Position numbers and translations under genes: made by a program. Of a stretch of DNA of 64,000 nucleotides, positions 9,540 to 17,970 are shown piece after piece (positions within the stretch are counted from its first letter, which is position 1; the number at the start of each line of letters is the position of its first letter). The stretch spans positions 1,302,001-1,366,000 of the forward strand of contig NZ_JAEKJZ010000001.1 in assembly GCF_017309185.1 (NCBI RefSeq), in the 5' to 3' direction. Below the pieces are notes generated by a model. The model saw nothing but the letters and a program-made list of their open reading frames with translations, was not told the origin of the DNA and did not search any database. The DNA comes from Roseibium aggregatum (lineage in GTDB: Bacteria > Pseudomonadota > Alphaproteobacteria > Rhizobiales > Stappiaceae).

Positions 9540-11786
9540 TCAGCCGTTGACCCGGCTGACGCTTGAAACATTTGGTTTGGTGCGGAGCTGGTTGATGATC
9601 CGGTTCAGGTGTTTCAGATCCCAGACTTCCAGATCGATAATCATCTGGTGAAAATCGGAAGCCCGCTGCATCATTTTCAGATTGTCGATGTTGCCGCTGT
9701 TTTCTCCGATTACTTGAGCGATGGTTGCCAGGGACCCGGGCTCATTGGCCGCCGAGACGTCCAGTCTCGCCGGAAAACGCTCCGGATTGTTGACATCGAT
9801 GTCCCAGCGCACATCTACCCAGCGCTCGGTCTGGTCGTCGAATTCCTTCAGGGCCGGTGACTGTATCGGATAGATGGTCAGGCCTTCGGAGGGGGTCAAG
9901 ATGCCGACGATCCGGTCTCCCGGCACAGCGCCGCCTTCCGGAGCGAAACTGACCGGAATGTCGCCGGACAGCCCGCGGATCGGTAGGGCCGGCCCCTCGA
10001 AGTCTTCAGCCGGCAGTTCGCCGTCCGCTTTGCTGCCGTCGACACCAACAGGAGGGATGCGGAACTTGAGGCCGTGGCCTTTTTTCAGGCCGAACCAGCC
10101 TTCCTCCATCGGGGGGCCGGAAATGGCCACTCGCTCGTCCTGATAGTCCGGGTGCGCCGACTTCAGAACGGTCTGGGCACTCAGGTCGCCCCGGCCTACC
10201 GCCGCAAGCAGATCCGCGACGCTGGTCTGATTGTGATTGGCGAGAACCGCTTCGAGAAGATCCTCCGAATAGACCTTTTCGGCCCGGGCGAAGGCGCGTT
10301 TGAGGATGTGTTCCCCGAGCGCTCCGTACTGCTTGCGCACGGATTCCCTTGTGGCTCGGCGGATGGCCGCGCGAGCCTTGCCGGTGGTGGCGATCGCCTC
10401 CCAGGCCGGCGGTGGCGTCTGGGCCGGAGAGCGGATGATTTCCACTTCGTCCCCGTTGTGGAGTTCGGTGACGAGCGGCATGATCTTGCCGTTGACCTTG
10501 CAGCCCACACAGGTGTTGCCGATGCCGGTATGGACCGCGTAGGCGAAGTCGATCGGGGTCGCGCCCCGGGGCAGGGCGATCAGCCGTCCCTTGGGAGTGA
10601 AGCAGAAGACCTGGTCGTGAAACAGCTCCAGCTTGGTGTTTTCCAGGAATTCTTCCGGCGTGTCGCCCTGGGCGAGAAGCTCGGTCGTGCGCCGGAGCCA
10701 TTCGAAGGCGCGGCAGTCCTCCGAGTGGCGGGCGATGTTGCGGCCGCCGAGTTCGCCGTCCTTGTAGAGCGCATGCGCGGCGATGCCGTATTCCGCGACA
10801 CGCTCCATGGCCATGGTACGGATCTGCAGCTCGACCCGCTGACGGGACGGGCCGACGATGGTGGTGTGGAGCGACTGATAGTCGTTTTGTTTCGGCGTCG
10901 AGATGTAGTCCTTGAACCGGCCCGGAACGGTGGGCCAGGTGGTGTGGATCACGCCGAGCACGCGATAACATGCCTCCACGGTGCCGACGGTCACGCGAAA
11001 GCCGTAGATATCGGACAGTTGCTCGAAGCCGATGGCCTTGCGCTGCATCTTGCGGAAGATCGAATAGGGCCGTTTCTCGCGCCCCTTGACGAGCGCCGCC
11101 ATGCCCCGGTCGCTCAGGCGTTCGGTCAAGGTGGTTTCGATGTCCCTGATCAGATCGCGGTTGCGCTCCCTCAGGTCCGCCAGACGGTCCGTGATGGTCT
11201 CGTAGGCTTCCGGGTTGAGCGTCTTGAAGGAAATATCCTCCAGTTCCTCACGCATGTCGTGCATGCCCATGCGCCCGGCGAGCGGCGCATAGATCTCCAT
11301 GGTTTCCTCGGCGATCCGGCCGCGCTTGTGCTGCGGCATGTGATGCAGCGTACGCATGTTGTGAAGCCGGTCGGCGAGCTTGACCAGAAGCACCCGGACA
11401 TCGTCGGCGATGGCCAGGATCAGCTTGCGGAAGTTTTCCGCCTGCTTTGCCTTCTGGGACACCAGGTCGAGCCGCTTGATCTTGGTGAGGCCTTCGACGA
11501 GCTTGCCGATTTCCTCGCCGAACAGGGAGTCGATTTCCGCCCGGGTGGCGTCGGTGTCCTCGATGGTGTCGTGCAGGAGGGCGACGGCGATGGTCGCATC
11601 GTCCAGGCGCAGATCCGTCAGGATCGCGGCGACTTCGAGCGGATGAGAGAAATAGGGATCGCCCGATGCGCGCGTCTGCGGGCCGTGCTTCTGCATGCCG
11701 TAGACATAGGCCTTGTTGAGCAAGGCTTCATCCGCATCCGGATTGTAGCGCGTAACCCGTTCAACGAGTTCGTATTGACGCATCAT
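9540..11786 (-). CDS. rsh: Bifunctional (p)ppGpp synthetase/hydrolase
   Basis: The single long RelA/SpoT homologue typical of alphaproteobacteria makes and degrades the stringent alarmone (p)ppGpp. The 748-residue protein shows the HD hydrolase domain (His48 in YFSHPLEVA; H72-D73 in LHDTIEDT), the synthetase domain with RFKDYISTPK (the RXKD motif of bifunctional enzymes) and YQSLHTTIVG, a TGS domain (about 400-460, with RGATPIDFAYAVHTGIG) and a C-terminal ACT domain. Two consecutive ATG codons (11786 and 11783) can start it. It is downstream of rpoZ on the same strand, separated by a terminator-like hairpin. Confidence 0.96.
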   Translation of the reverse strand: MMRQYELVERVTRYNPDADEALLNKAYVYGMQKHGPQTRASGDPYFSHPLEVAAILTDLRLDDATIAVALLHDTIEDTDATRAEIDSLFGEEIGKLVEGLTKIKRLDLVSQKAKQAENFRKLILAIADDVRVLLVKLADRLHNMRTLHHMPQHKRGRIAEETMEIYAPLAGRMGMHDMREELEDISFKTLNPEAYETITDRLADLRERNRDLIRDIETTLTERLSDRGMAALVKGREKRPYSIFRKMQRKAIGFEQLSDIYGFRVTVGTVEACYRVLGVIHTTWPTVPGRFKDYISTPKQNDYQSLHTTIVGPSRQRVELQIRTMAMERVAEYGIAAHALYKDGELGGRNIARHSEDCRAFEWLRRTTELLAQGDTPEEFLENTKLELFHDQVFCFTPKGRLIALPRGATPIDFAYAVHTGIGNTCVGCKVNGKIMPLVTELHNGDEVEIIRSPAQTPPPAWEAIATTGKARAAIRRATRESVRKQYGALGEHILKRAFARAEKVYSEDLLEAVLANHNQTSVADLLAAVGRGDLSAQTVLKSAHPDYQDERVAISGPPMEEGWFGLKKGHGLKFRIPPVGVDGSKADGELPAEDFEGPALPIRGLSGDIPVSFAPEGGAVPGDRIVGILTPSEGLTIYPIQSPALKEFDDQTERWVDVRWDIDVNNPERFPARLDVSAANEPGSLATIAQVIGENSGNIDNLKMMQRASDFHQMIIDLEVWDLKHLNRIINQLRTKPNVSSVSRVNG

Positions 11787-11961
11787 GGCCGCAACCGACC
11801 CTCGTCACCTGAGCCTGGAGTTCGTCCCGCTGTCCGGCAAACACTGAACGAACTTCAATTTCAAAAAGGTGACTAGCTGATGAGATTTCTAGTGAGATTT
11901 TCGAATTTGAAATTCACCGCGCTTGCGATCGGCAGAAAATCAGCGGGGTAAGTTAAACCGC

Positions 11962-11994
11962 CCGAAGCGCCACCGCGAACCGGTGGTGCTTCGG
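11962..11994 (-). terminator. Hairpin downstream of rpoZ
   Basis: CCGAAGC and CCACC arms pair with GGTGG and GCTTCGG around a 7-base loop, giving a stem of about 13 bp with one G-T pair. On the minus strand it is followed by a modestly T-rich stretch (GGTTTAACTTA). It lies between the rpoZ stop and the rsh start and probably terminates or attenuates rpoZ transcription before rsh. Confidence 0.6.
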
Positions 11995-12011
11995 TTAAAA
12001 CGCTGAGACGC

Positions 12012-12410
12012 TTAGACGTCGTCCGTCCGTTCCGGCGGAACCAGACCTTCCAGGCCGCGCAGCAGGTCTTCTTCAGACATGCGGTCGAATTCCACCGCGC
12101 TGTCGTCAACGGAATTGACCTGGGTAAGCTGCTGTTGGCTGGAGGGCACAACCGGCACGGCTTCGGCTTCCGGCTCGTCCACTTCCACAAACTTCTGCAG
12201 GGAGTGGATCAGGTCCTCTTTCATGTCTTCCGGGCTGACGGTCTGCTCTGCGATCTCTCTCAGGGCGACAACGGGGTTCTTGTCGTTGTCGCGTTCGATC
12301 GTGAGCGGCGAACCGCTTGAGATCATGCGAGCGCGATGCGCAGCAAGCAGCACCAGCTCAAACCGGTTTTCGACCTTGTCGATGCAATCTTCGACGGTCA
12401 CGCGCGCCAT
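12012..12410 (-). CDS. rpoZ: DNA-directed RNA polymerase omega subunit
   Basis: Omega helps assemble the beta' subunit of RNA polymerase and is part of a ppGpp-binding site. The 132-residue protein begins [24 protein letters not shown], the family signature, followed by [31 protein letters not shown]. The acidic C-terminal tail of about 60 residues is longer than in enterobacteria and common in alphaproteobacteria. GGAG lies 8 bp before the ATG. The rpoZ-rsh pairing is conserved and fits a stringent-response module. Confidence 0.96.
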   Translation of the reverse strand: MARVTVEDCIDKVENRFELVLLAAHRARMISSGSPLTIERDNDKNPVVALREIAEQTVSPEDMKEDLIHSLQKFVEVDEPEAEAVPVVPSSQQQLTQVNSVDDSAVEFDRMSEEDLLRGLEGLVPPERTDDV

Positions 12411-12447
12411 TCGACGTCTCCATAGGCTAAAGGGCTTGAAAGATCAG

Positions 12448-12476
12448 CGTATAGTGTTCACATATCTAAAAAGCAA
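12448..12476 (-). promoter_or_regulatory. Predicted sigma-70-type promoter for rpoZ
   Basis: On the minus strand TTGCTT (plus-strand 12471-12476) and TATACG (12448-12453) are separated by exactly 17 bp, about 40 bp before the rpoZ start codon. This fits a housekeeping promoter with a short leader. It is a sequence match only. Confidence 0.5.
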
Positions 12477-12792
12477 CCCCCTGTCACAATTATGAGGGGA
12501 CGGCCGCTTTTCCCCGAAGTTTTGAGCGTTTTTTAAATGAAGCTCTCGCTTTTGCGTTGATCGGTCCCAATATTATAGTGTAGGCCACTAAAACGGCTAT
12601 AGAGAGAATCAAAAAGCCGTTGGGAAAAACTAAAACAAAAAAGGCTGGCGGAAGCTGAGCAGGCTACAGCTCTTCACAGCATAAATATGCGTTGATTGGA
12701 CAGTGGACAGTCTGGGGTTTGGCTGGTGGGAGCCGGATTCTTTGCCACAACTAAGTAGTCAATGCATATGACTCGGAAAGGTTTCAAATAAG
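12477..12792. other. A/T-rich intergenic region between rpoZ and the NYN gene
   Basis: No convincing coding frame. The plus strand contains a weak promoter-like pair, TTGCGT (12552-12557) and TATAGT (12574-12579) with 16-bp spacing, followed by a stem of ACGGCT/AGCCGT (about 12593-12620). A CCCC...GGGG arm pair lies near 12477-12499, and a short direct repeat GGACAGT sits around 12698-12711. It may hold a 5' leader of about 200 nt or a small RNA; I could not match a known family. Confidence 0.35.
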
Positions 12793-13386
12793 ATGTTTGA
12801 TGCTCGAGAAAAGGTCGCTTTGTTCATTGATGGAGCCAACTTGTACTCAACGGCCAAAGCGATCGGCTTTGACATTGACTACAAACGGTTGTTGAAGGAG
12901 TTCCAGGGTCAGGCGTATCTGCTGCGCGCGTATTATTATACCGCCTTGATCGAGGATCAGGAGTATTCCTCGATCCGGCCGTTGATCGACTGGCTCGATT
13001 ACAACGGCTACAAGGTGATCACCAAACCTGTGAAGGAATTCGTCGACAGCGCAGGGCGCCGCAAGGTCAAGGGCAACATGGACATCGAACTGGCGGTCGA
13101 CGCGATGCAACTCGTCGAGTCCGTCGATCATGTGGTTCTCTTCTCCGGCGACGGCGACTTTCGTTCGCTGGTCGAGGCCCTGCAGCGCAAGGGTCGCAAG
13201 GTCAGCGTCGTCTCCACGTTGAAGACGCAACCGCCGATGATCGCAGACGACCTGCGCCGGCAGGCCGACCATTTCATCGATCTGGCCAGCCTCGCCAACA
13301 AGATCGGCCGCGACCCCTCCGAGCGTCCCGCGCGTCCGCAAACGCCCGCGCATCTGGATGACGACGACGAGGACGACGACTACTGA
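12793..13386 (+). CDS. NYN domain (LabA/DUF88-type) putative ribonuclease
   Basis: A 197-residue protein with a PIN-like NYN fold. Acidic metal-site residues are visible in FIDGANLY (D13), KGNMDIELAVDAM (D97, D103) and LFSGDGDFRSLVEAL (D120, D122). Family members are predicted, and in some cases shown, to be RNA nucleases. The C-terminus is a low-complexity acidic tail, DDDDEDDDY. The downstream glycosylase frame opens within the codons of this tail, so the two genes overlap or nearly abut and are probably cotranscribed. The substrate is unknown. Confidence 0.85.
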   Translation: MFDAREKVALFIDGANLYSTAKAIGFDIDYKRLLKEFQGQAYLLRAYYYTALIEDQEYSSIRPLIDWLDYNGYKVITKPVKEFVDSAGRRKVKGNMDIELAVDAMQLVESVDHVVLFSGDGDFRSLVEALQRKGRKVSVVSTLKTQPPMIADDLRRQADHFIDLASLANKIGRDPSERPARPQTPAHLDDDDEDDDY

Positions 13387-14068
13387 GATCTTGGATGCTC
13401 GTTGTGAGTTACCCGTTGTGAACGGCGGTAGTGTTCCGGTCGACCCGCCGCTGGACTGTCCGGTCTGTCCGCGTCTCGTGGCCTTTCGGAACGAGATGAA
13501 GGAGGCCCATCCCGGCTGGTTCAACGCGCCGGTACCCTCCTTTACCTCCAAAGCCCCGCGTCTCCTTGTCATCGGACTGGCCCCCGGCATGAAAGGCGCG
13601 AACTGCACCGGCCGGCCCTTCACCGGGGACTATGCCGGGGATCTGCTTTACAAGACGCTCCTCGACTTCGGTTTCGCGCAAGGGACCTACCGTGCATCGC
13701 CGGATGACGGACTGACGCTCAGGGACGCCATGATCACCAACGCGGTGCGCTGCCTGCCGCCGCAGAACAAGCCGACCGGCCCGGAAATCAAGGCTTGCCG
13801 GCCTTTTCTTCTGGCGACCCTGGCAGCCAATCCCTCGGTCCGCGCCGTCCTGGCTCTGGGGCGGATCGCTCACGAGACTTTTCTGACCGCCCTGGACCTG
13901 CGCCGGGCCGCATTCCCTTTCGCGCATGGGGCGCAGCACAATCTCGGGACAGGCGGGCTGACACTGTTCGACAGCTACCATTGCTCGCGTTACAACACCA
14001 ACACCGGCCGCCTGACGGAAGACATGTTCCGCTCCGTGTTCGTGAAGATCCAGACCCATCTTTCCTGA
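13358..14068 (+). CDS. Uracil-DNA glycosylase, family 5 (UDGb-like)
   Basis: Excises uracil or other deaminated bases from DNA to start base-excision repair. Motif A is GLAPGMKGAN (73-82), and the following TGRPFTGD resembles the TTUDGB/family-5 form, which lacks the Asn/Asp of other UDGs. Motif B is YHCSRYNTNTGRLT. Cysteines C34, C37, C132 and C147 fit the [4Fe-4S] cluster of families 4 and 5. The longest frame starts at ATG 13358 inside the NYN gene and encodes a Thr-rich leader (MTTTRTTTTE) that mirrors the NYN Asp tail. The true start may be TTG 13391 or GTG 13418. Confidence 0.88.
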   Translation: MTTTRTTTTEILDARCELPVVNGGSVPVDPPLDCPVCPRLVAFRNEMKEAHPGWFNAPVPSFTSKAPRLLVIGLAPGMKGANCTGRPFTGDYAGDLLYKTLLDFGFAQGTYRASPDDGLTLRDAMITNAVRCLPPQNKPTGPEIKACRPFLLATLAANPSVRAVLALGRIAHETFLTALDLRRAAFPFAHGAQHNLGTGGLTLFDSYHCSRYNTNTGRLTEDMFRSVFVKIQTHLS

Positions 14069-14089
14069 AGATACTTGGCCACGATTGCC

Positions 14090-14119
14090 CAGGCTCGCTC
14101 CGCTGAACGCCCGAGCCTG
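14090..14119. terminator. Inverted repeat between convergent genes
   Basis: CAGGCTCG and CGAGCCTG form an 8-bp stem around a 14-base loop in the gap between the convergent glycosylase and leucyltransferase genes. There is no T-run, so it would be a weak or Rho-assisted terminator. Confidence 0.35.
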
Positions 14120-14165
14120 AGCCGTGACGTCATCTCCGTTCCGTGTGAAAATCCCGGTTCTGCGG

Positions 14166-14936
14166 TCACGTGTCCTGGGTGCTGGCATCCGCGTCGACGA
14201 CGACCCAGCCGTTCGGGCTCAGATGCTCCTGAGGCTTGAAGCGGGCCTTGTAGGCCATTTTGGGCGAGCCCTCGACCCAATAGCCGAGATAGACATAGGG
14301 CAGGCGCATTTTGCGGGCGCGCTCCACATGGTCGAGGATCATGTAAGTGCCGAGCGTGGTCTCCGCGAAATCGGGATCGAAAAAGGAATAGACCATGGAG
14401 AGCCCGTCGGAGAGCTGATCGCTCAAGGCCACGCCGAGGAGGGGACCTTCGCCCGTTCCTGTCAGGAACGTGTCCGGTCCGCGGCGGCGGTATTCGATCA
14501 CCATGGTCTCGACATGGGTGTCTTCCACCATCATGGCGTAGTCGAGCACGCTCATTTCCGTCATGCCGCCGTTTTCGTGGCGCGTGGTGAGATAGGTGCG
14601 GAAGAGGTCGTATTGCTCGGACGACGGGCTCGCTGGCATCCGGGCGCCGACGATCTCCGCGCCGGCTTTCCATACCCGTTTGAGCGATTTGGTCCAGTTG
14701 AAGTCGTCCACCCGGACCCGGACCGACACGCAGGCCTGACAGGCTTCGCAGGCCGGCCGGTAGGCGATGTTCTGGCTGCGCCGGAAGCCGCCCTGGGTCA
14801 GGACCTCGTTCAAGGCGGGAGCGCCGTGGCCGACCAGATGGGTAAACACCTTGCGCTCCTGCTTGCCTTCAAGATAGGGGCAAGGCGCCGGCGCGGTCAG
14901 ATAGAACTGGGGATGGTCTGTGGGGTGCCGTGTCAC
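14166..14936 (-). CDS. bpt: Aspartate/glutamate leucyltransferase (N-end rule)
   Basis: Transfers leucine from Leu-tRNA to proteins with N-terminal Asp or Glu, marking them for ClpS/ClpAP degradation. The 256-residue sequence has the N-terminal ATE domain with [17 protein letters not shown] and a Cys-rich [16 protein letters not shown] segment, then the C-terminal acetyltransferase-like fold ([41 protein letters not shown]). The sequence matches bacterial Bpt rather than eukaryotic Ate1 in length. The start is GTG at 14936. It converges with the glycosylase gene and is encoded alone. Confidence 0.93.
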   Translation of the reverse strand: MTRHPTDHPQFYLTAPAPCPYLEGKQERKVFTHLVGHGAPALNEVLTQGGFRRSQNIAYRPACEACQACVSVRVRVDDFNWTKSLKRVWKAGAEIVGARMPASPSSEQYDLFRTYLTTRHENGGMTEMSVLDYAMMVEDTHVETMVIEYRRRGPDTFLTGTGEGPLLGVALSDQLSDGLSMVYSFFDPDFAETTLGTYMILDHVERARKMRLPYVYLGYWVEGSPKMAYKARFKPQEHLSPNGWVVVDADASTQDT

Positions 14937-14972
14937 CTTGTCGTTCCGCGCAACCTCTGCCGAGCTTTCTTA

Positions 14973-16808
14973 TTATAACCCGTAATACCATGGGGCGACC
15001 AGCGAGAAGGTCAACCATAAAATCAGCGTCAGCGGGGTTCCGGCAAGAACGAAGTCGTTGAACCGGTAGTGGCCCGGACCCATGACGATCAGGTTGGTCT
15101 GATAGCCCACAGGTGTCGCGAAGGAGCTGTTTGCGGCGATGATCAGGCAGACGACAAAGGCGTCCGGCCGCTGGCCGACCTCGTTGGCGAGGTTGATGGC
15201 GACCGGGGTAAACAGGACCGCGGCGGCATTGTTCGACAGGAAGTTGGTCAGAACCATGACGATGAAGAACAAGGCGGAAAGGATCACCGGAGGCGGTGCC
15301 CCGTTCAGAACATGAGCAAGGCCCGAAGCGATCGCGGCCGCCCCGCCGGTACCTTCAAGCGCAACGGCGCCGGCAAGCGATGCGCCGACCAGCATGAAAA
15401 TCCGGCTGTCGATCGCGCGCATTGCCTGGCGGATGTTGAGGCAGCCGGAGACGATCATGGCAAAGGTGCCGGCAACAGCGGTCGCGACGATGGGAACGAG
15501 GCCGGTGGCGGCGAGCGCCACCACGCAGGCGAAGATCGCCAGGGCGTGTGGCGCATAGCGCTTGCGCGGCACTTCGGCCGTCGACCAGTCGAGCAGAAGC
15601 ACGTCCCGGTTGCCGCGCAAACGGCCGATTTCGCTTTCGCTGCCGGCCACCAGCAGCACGTCGCCCGCTTCCATGCGGATGTCGTTCATCGCCATGCGCG
15701 GCATGCGGCTGCGGCGCTGGATGCCCATCACCAGGCAACCCGTTTCGCTGTAAAAGCCGGATTGCGGCAGGGTTCGGCCCATCAGGCGCGAGGCAGGGGC
15801 AACGACCACTTCCGCCAGGCTGATGGATCCCGCCTGAATGGGGGCCGTTTCGCGCCCGGAGCCGTTCCCGTCGCCTTCTGTTTCCATCAGCGGCTGGCGC
15901 CGGGCGAGCGCGTTGGCGAGTGCCGTCCTCGTGGCGGCGACGATCACCGTGTCGCCGGGAGACAGCACAACGTTCTCGAACGGCGGCAGGATCGGCTTCT
16001 GACCGCGCTGGACGAGACGCACGGTCATGTCCTTGAGTTTCGGAAACATGCCGGACACGGATTCGACGCCGACCAGCGGATGGCCGTAGGTGATTTCGAT
16101 CTGGGCGATGAACTGCTTGCCGGAGGTGACCTGCAGTTCCTCCGCCATGGTCTTTCGGGATCTCAGGAGCCGCGGCATGACAAACAGCACATAGACCGCG
16201 CCGACACTCGCGACGATCAGCCCGATGGGCGTGAACGAGAAGAAACTCAGCCGGACGTCTGAAATCTGAGCGGCGTAATTGGCGACGAGAAGGTTCGTGG
16301 ACGAGCCGATCAGGGTGGTCATGCCGCCCAGGATGGCAATGAAGGAAAGCGGCATGAGCAACCGGGCCGGCGACTGGCCGACGGTTGCCGCCACCGCTGT
16401 CAGGATCGGCAGGAACATCACCACCACCGGCGTATTGTTCAAGAACGCGCTCAGGACCCCGACAACGATCAGGATCGGGATCGCGGCCCGGTGTGAGCGC
16501 CCGCGCGTCATCCTGACGATGGACTTCGCCGGACCTTCGAGCGCGTCGGTTTGAAATAGGCCCTGACCGATGATCAGCAGGCAGATCACCGTAATGAGCG
16601 CCGGGTTGGCGAAACCGGCCAGGAAATCCCCGGTCTGGATCGTCCGGCCATCCGGCGTTTCCACCGGGAAAACATAAAAAATGACGATAAACGCGGTGAC
16701 CGAGCCGAGAGCGACCGTTTCAATCGCGTAGCGCTCAAGGGCGTAGAGAACGACGGTTGACGCGATCACCACGAAGGTCAGCGCCATAGCAATTTCAACT
16801 GAATCCAT
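14973..16808 (-). CDS. SLC13/DASS-family anion permease with two TrkA-C domains
   Basis: A 611-residue inner-membrane permease. Hydrophobic segments flank two central soluble TrkA-C (RCK-C) regulatory domains at about 210-295 and 320-400. Conserved family features are the hairpin motif NNTPVVVMFLPI and the C-terminal TPVGYQTNLIVMGPG, both typical of SLC13/CitT/ArsB-related carriers. Many family members export or import dicarboxylates, sulfate or other divalent anions with sodium; the substrate cannot be read from sequence. It is monocistronic, about 37 bp upstream of bpt on the same strand. Confidence 0.88.
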   Translation of the reverse strand: MDSVEIAMALTFVVIASTVVLYALERYAIETVALGSVTAFIVIFYVFPVETPDGRTIQTGDFLAGFANPALITVICLLIIGQGLFQTDALEGPAKSIVRMTRGRSHRAAIPILIVVGVLSAFLNNTPVVVMFLPILTAVAATVGQSPARLLMPLSFIAILGGMTTLIGSSTNLLVANYAAQISDVRLSFFSFTPIGLIVASVGAVYVLFVMPRLLRSRKTMAEELQVTSGKQFIAQIEITYGHPLVGVESVSGMFPKLKDMTVRLVQRGQKPILPPFENVVLSPGDTVIVAATRTALANALARRQPLMETEGDGNGSGRETAPIQAGSISLAEVVVAPASRLMGRTLPQSGFYSETGCLVMGIQRRSRMPRMAMNDIRMEAGDVLLVAGSESEIGRLRGNRDVLLLDWSTAEVPRKRYAPHALAIFACVVALAATGLVPIVATAVAGTFAMIVSGCLNIRQAMRAIDSRIFMLVGASLAGAVALEGTGGAAAIASGLAHVLNGAPPPVILSALFFIVMVLTNFLSNNAAAVLFTPVAINLANEVGQRPDAFVVCLIIAANSSFATPVGYQTNLIVMGPGHYRFNDFVLAGTPLTLILWLTFSLVAPWYYGL

Positions 16809-16938
16809 CCACCCGCCCGAAGCCTGCCTGGCCGTTTAACGCGAAGACACAGTTTAGAACAGGCGGTTGGGCGAAGGGAAGGGGGGAGGAACCAGTTTGG
16901 TGTGAAAGGTGCGGGGAGGCGTTGGTTAACCATGGCTT

Positions 16939-17003
16939 AAGAAAGTCTGAAATCCTTTAGCCAATGTCCCGTAAACCGGGTATCTTGAAGGTCAAGAAAG
17001 TCT
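16939..17003 (+). repeat. Two direct AAGAAAGTCT repeats upstream of the VPLPA-CTERM gene
   Basis: AAGAAAGTCT occurs at 16939-16948 and again at 16994-17003, 55 bp apart, just upstream of the secreted-protein gene. The spacing is about five helical turns, so the pair could be regulator half-sites. Chance is not excluded. Confidence 0.3.
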
Positions 17004-17060
17004 TTCTCGGGATCACAAACGATCAGTCGTTCGAGTGAGCAGTATCGGGAAGAACGCAAC

Positions 17061-17795
17061 ATGATGAGGACCACAACCTTGAAACTCAGTGCGATCCTGG
17101 CTGCGGCGTTGATTGCCGTTTCTTCGGCTGCATCCGCCGCGACACTTTCCATTGTCGGCAATCCGATTGCCGAAACCTCGCTGCCGGGTAATTTCGGATC
17201 CTTGAGGACTGCGGATGGCACCGTTGACCGAAACGATGCCCTGTTCAGGGACAACAACGGCAATCTGGTGCTTCCGGCAGGTCAGCCGGCGGCTTTTGGC
17301 CTGTCGGTTTTCAACAGCTCCAACGGTGCCGGCGGAGGGCTTGCTCTTTCCGGGAAATCCGAGGTGACGTTCACCTATCTTGGGTTCGAGGCCGGCAACA
17401 CCAACACCTTCTCCTCAAACGAGTTCGGTGGCGCTTTCTTTGCCAACAAGGGAGCGGCGGCTTCGGGGTTTGGCGACACGATCACCGCGTTGTTTGACAG
17501 CGGTGTGACGCCGTTTCTGCTCGATTTCGTTTTCAGCACCAGTGGTGGCGGCGGACAAAGCGCGGAAAACGCCGGTTCGATCGCATCCGGGCTGACGCTG
17601 GCCTTTGGCCCGCTGTTCAACAACGGCAAGTCCGTTTTCGCATTCCTGGGCGACGGCGCCGGCGACAGCGACTTTGACGACATGGTCGTAAGGATCGACG
17701 TGACGGCCGTTCCGGTTCCTGCCGCTCTTCCGCTCCTCGTCGGAGGACTGGGTGTCCTGGGTTTCGTGGCGCGCCGCCGCAAACGCACCGCCTGA
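17061..17795 (+). CDS. VPLPA-CTERM sorting-domain surface protein
   Basis: A 244-residue exported protein. It has a Sec signal peptide (about 1-26, cleavage near SAASAA), a low-complexity Gly/Ser/Asn-rich body rich in beta-strand-like Phe/Leu alternation, and a C-terminal sorting signal: VPVPAALPLLVGGLG, a hydrophobic helix, then the basic tail RRRKRTA. This tripartite end defines the VPLPA variant of PEP-CTERM, thought to be processed by a dedicated exosortase in EPS-producing bacteria. No exosortase gene is visible in this window. The body gives no functional hint, although SDFDDMVVRIDV resembles the end of DUF4114-like regions. Confidence 0.88.
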   Translation: MMRTTTLKLSAILAAALIAVSSAASAATLSIVGNPIAETSLPGNFGSLRTADGTVDRNDALFRDNNGNLVLPAGQPAAFGLSVFNSSNGAGGGLALSGKSEVTFTYLGFEAGNTNTFSSNEFGGAFFANKGAAASGFGDTITALFDSGVTPFLLDFVFSTSGGGGQSAENAGSIASGLTLAFGPLFNNGKSVFAFLGDGAGDSDFDDMVVRIDVTAVPVPAALPLLVGGLGVLGFVARRRKRTA

Positions 17796-17816
17796 TCTGA
17801 TCCTAAACCGAAAAAC

Positions 17817-17850
17817 AAAACCGCCGGCGTGGCTCACGCTGGCGGTTTTT
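17817..17850. terminator. Strong bidirectional intrinsic terminator
   Basis: AAAACCGCCGGCGTG pairs with CACGCTGGCGGTTTTT around a 3-base loop, with one mismatch-tolerant position, giving a T-run on the plus strand and A-run mirrored on the other. It sits 22 bp after the VPLPA-CTERM gene. Confidence 0.85.
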
Positions 17851-17970
17851 CTGTTTCGGGACAGCCGAGGAAACCGGGCGAGGTCGTGTTCTTCGCAGCA
17901 TCGGTCCGGGCCCATGCGCATCATCTGCCGTGTTGGCCGGAACAGGGCGCACCGGGTTCAAGTGGTCGGT

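Noticed and set aside
10074..11876. 600-codon open frame antisense to rsh
   Set aside because: Explained by codon bias of rsh on the opposite strand; composition is typical of a shadow frame.
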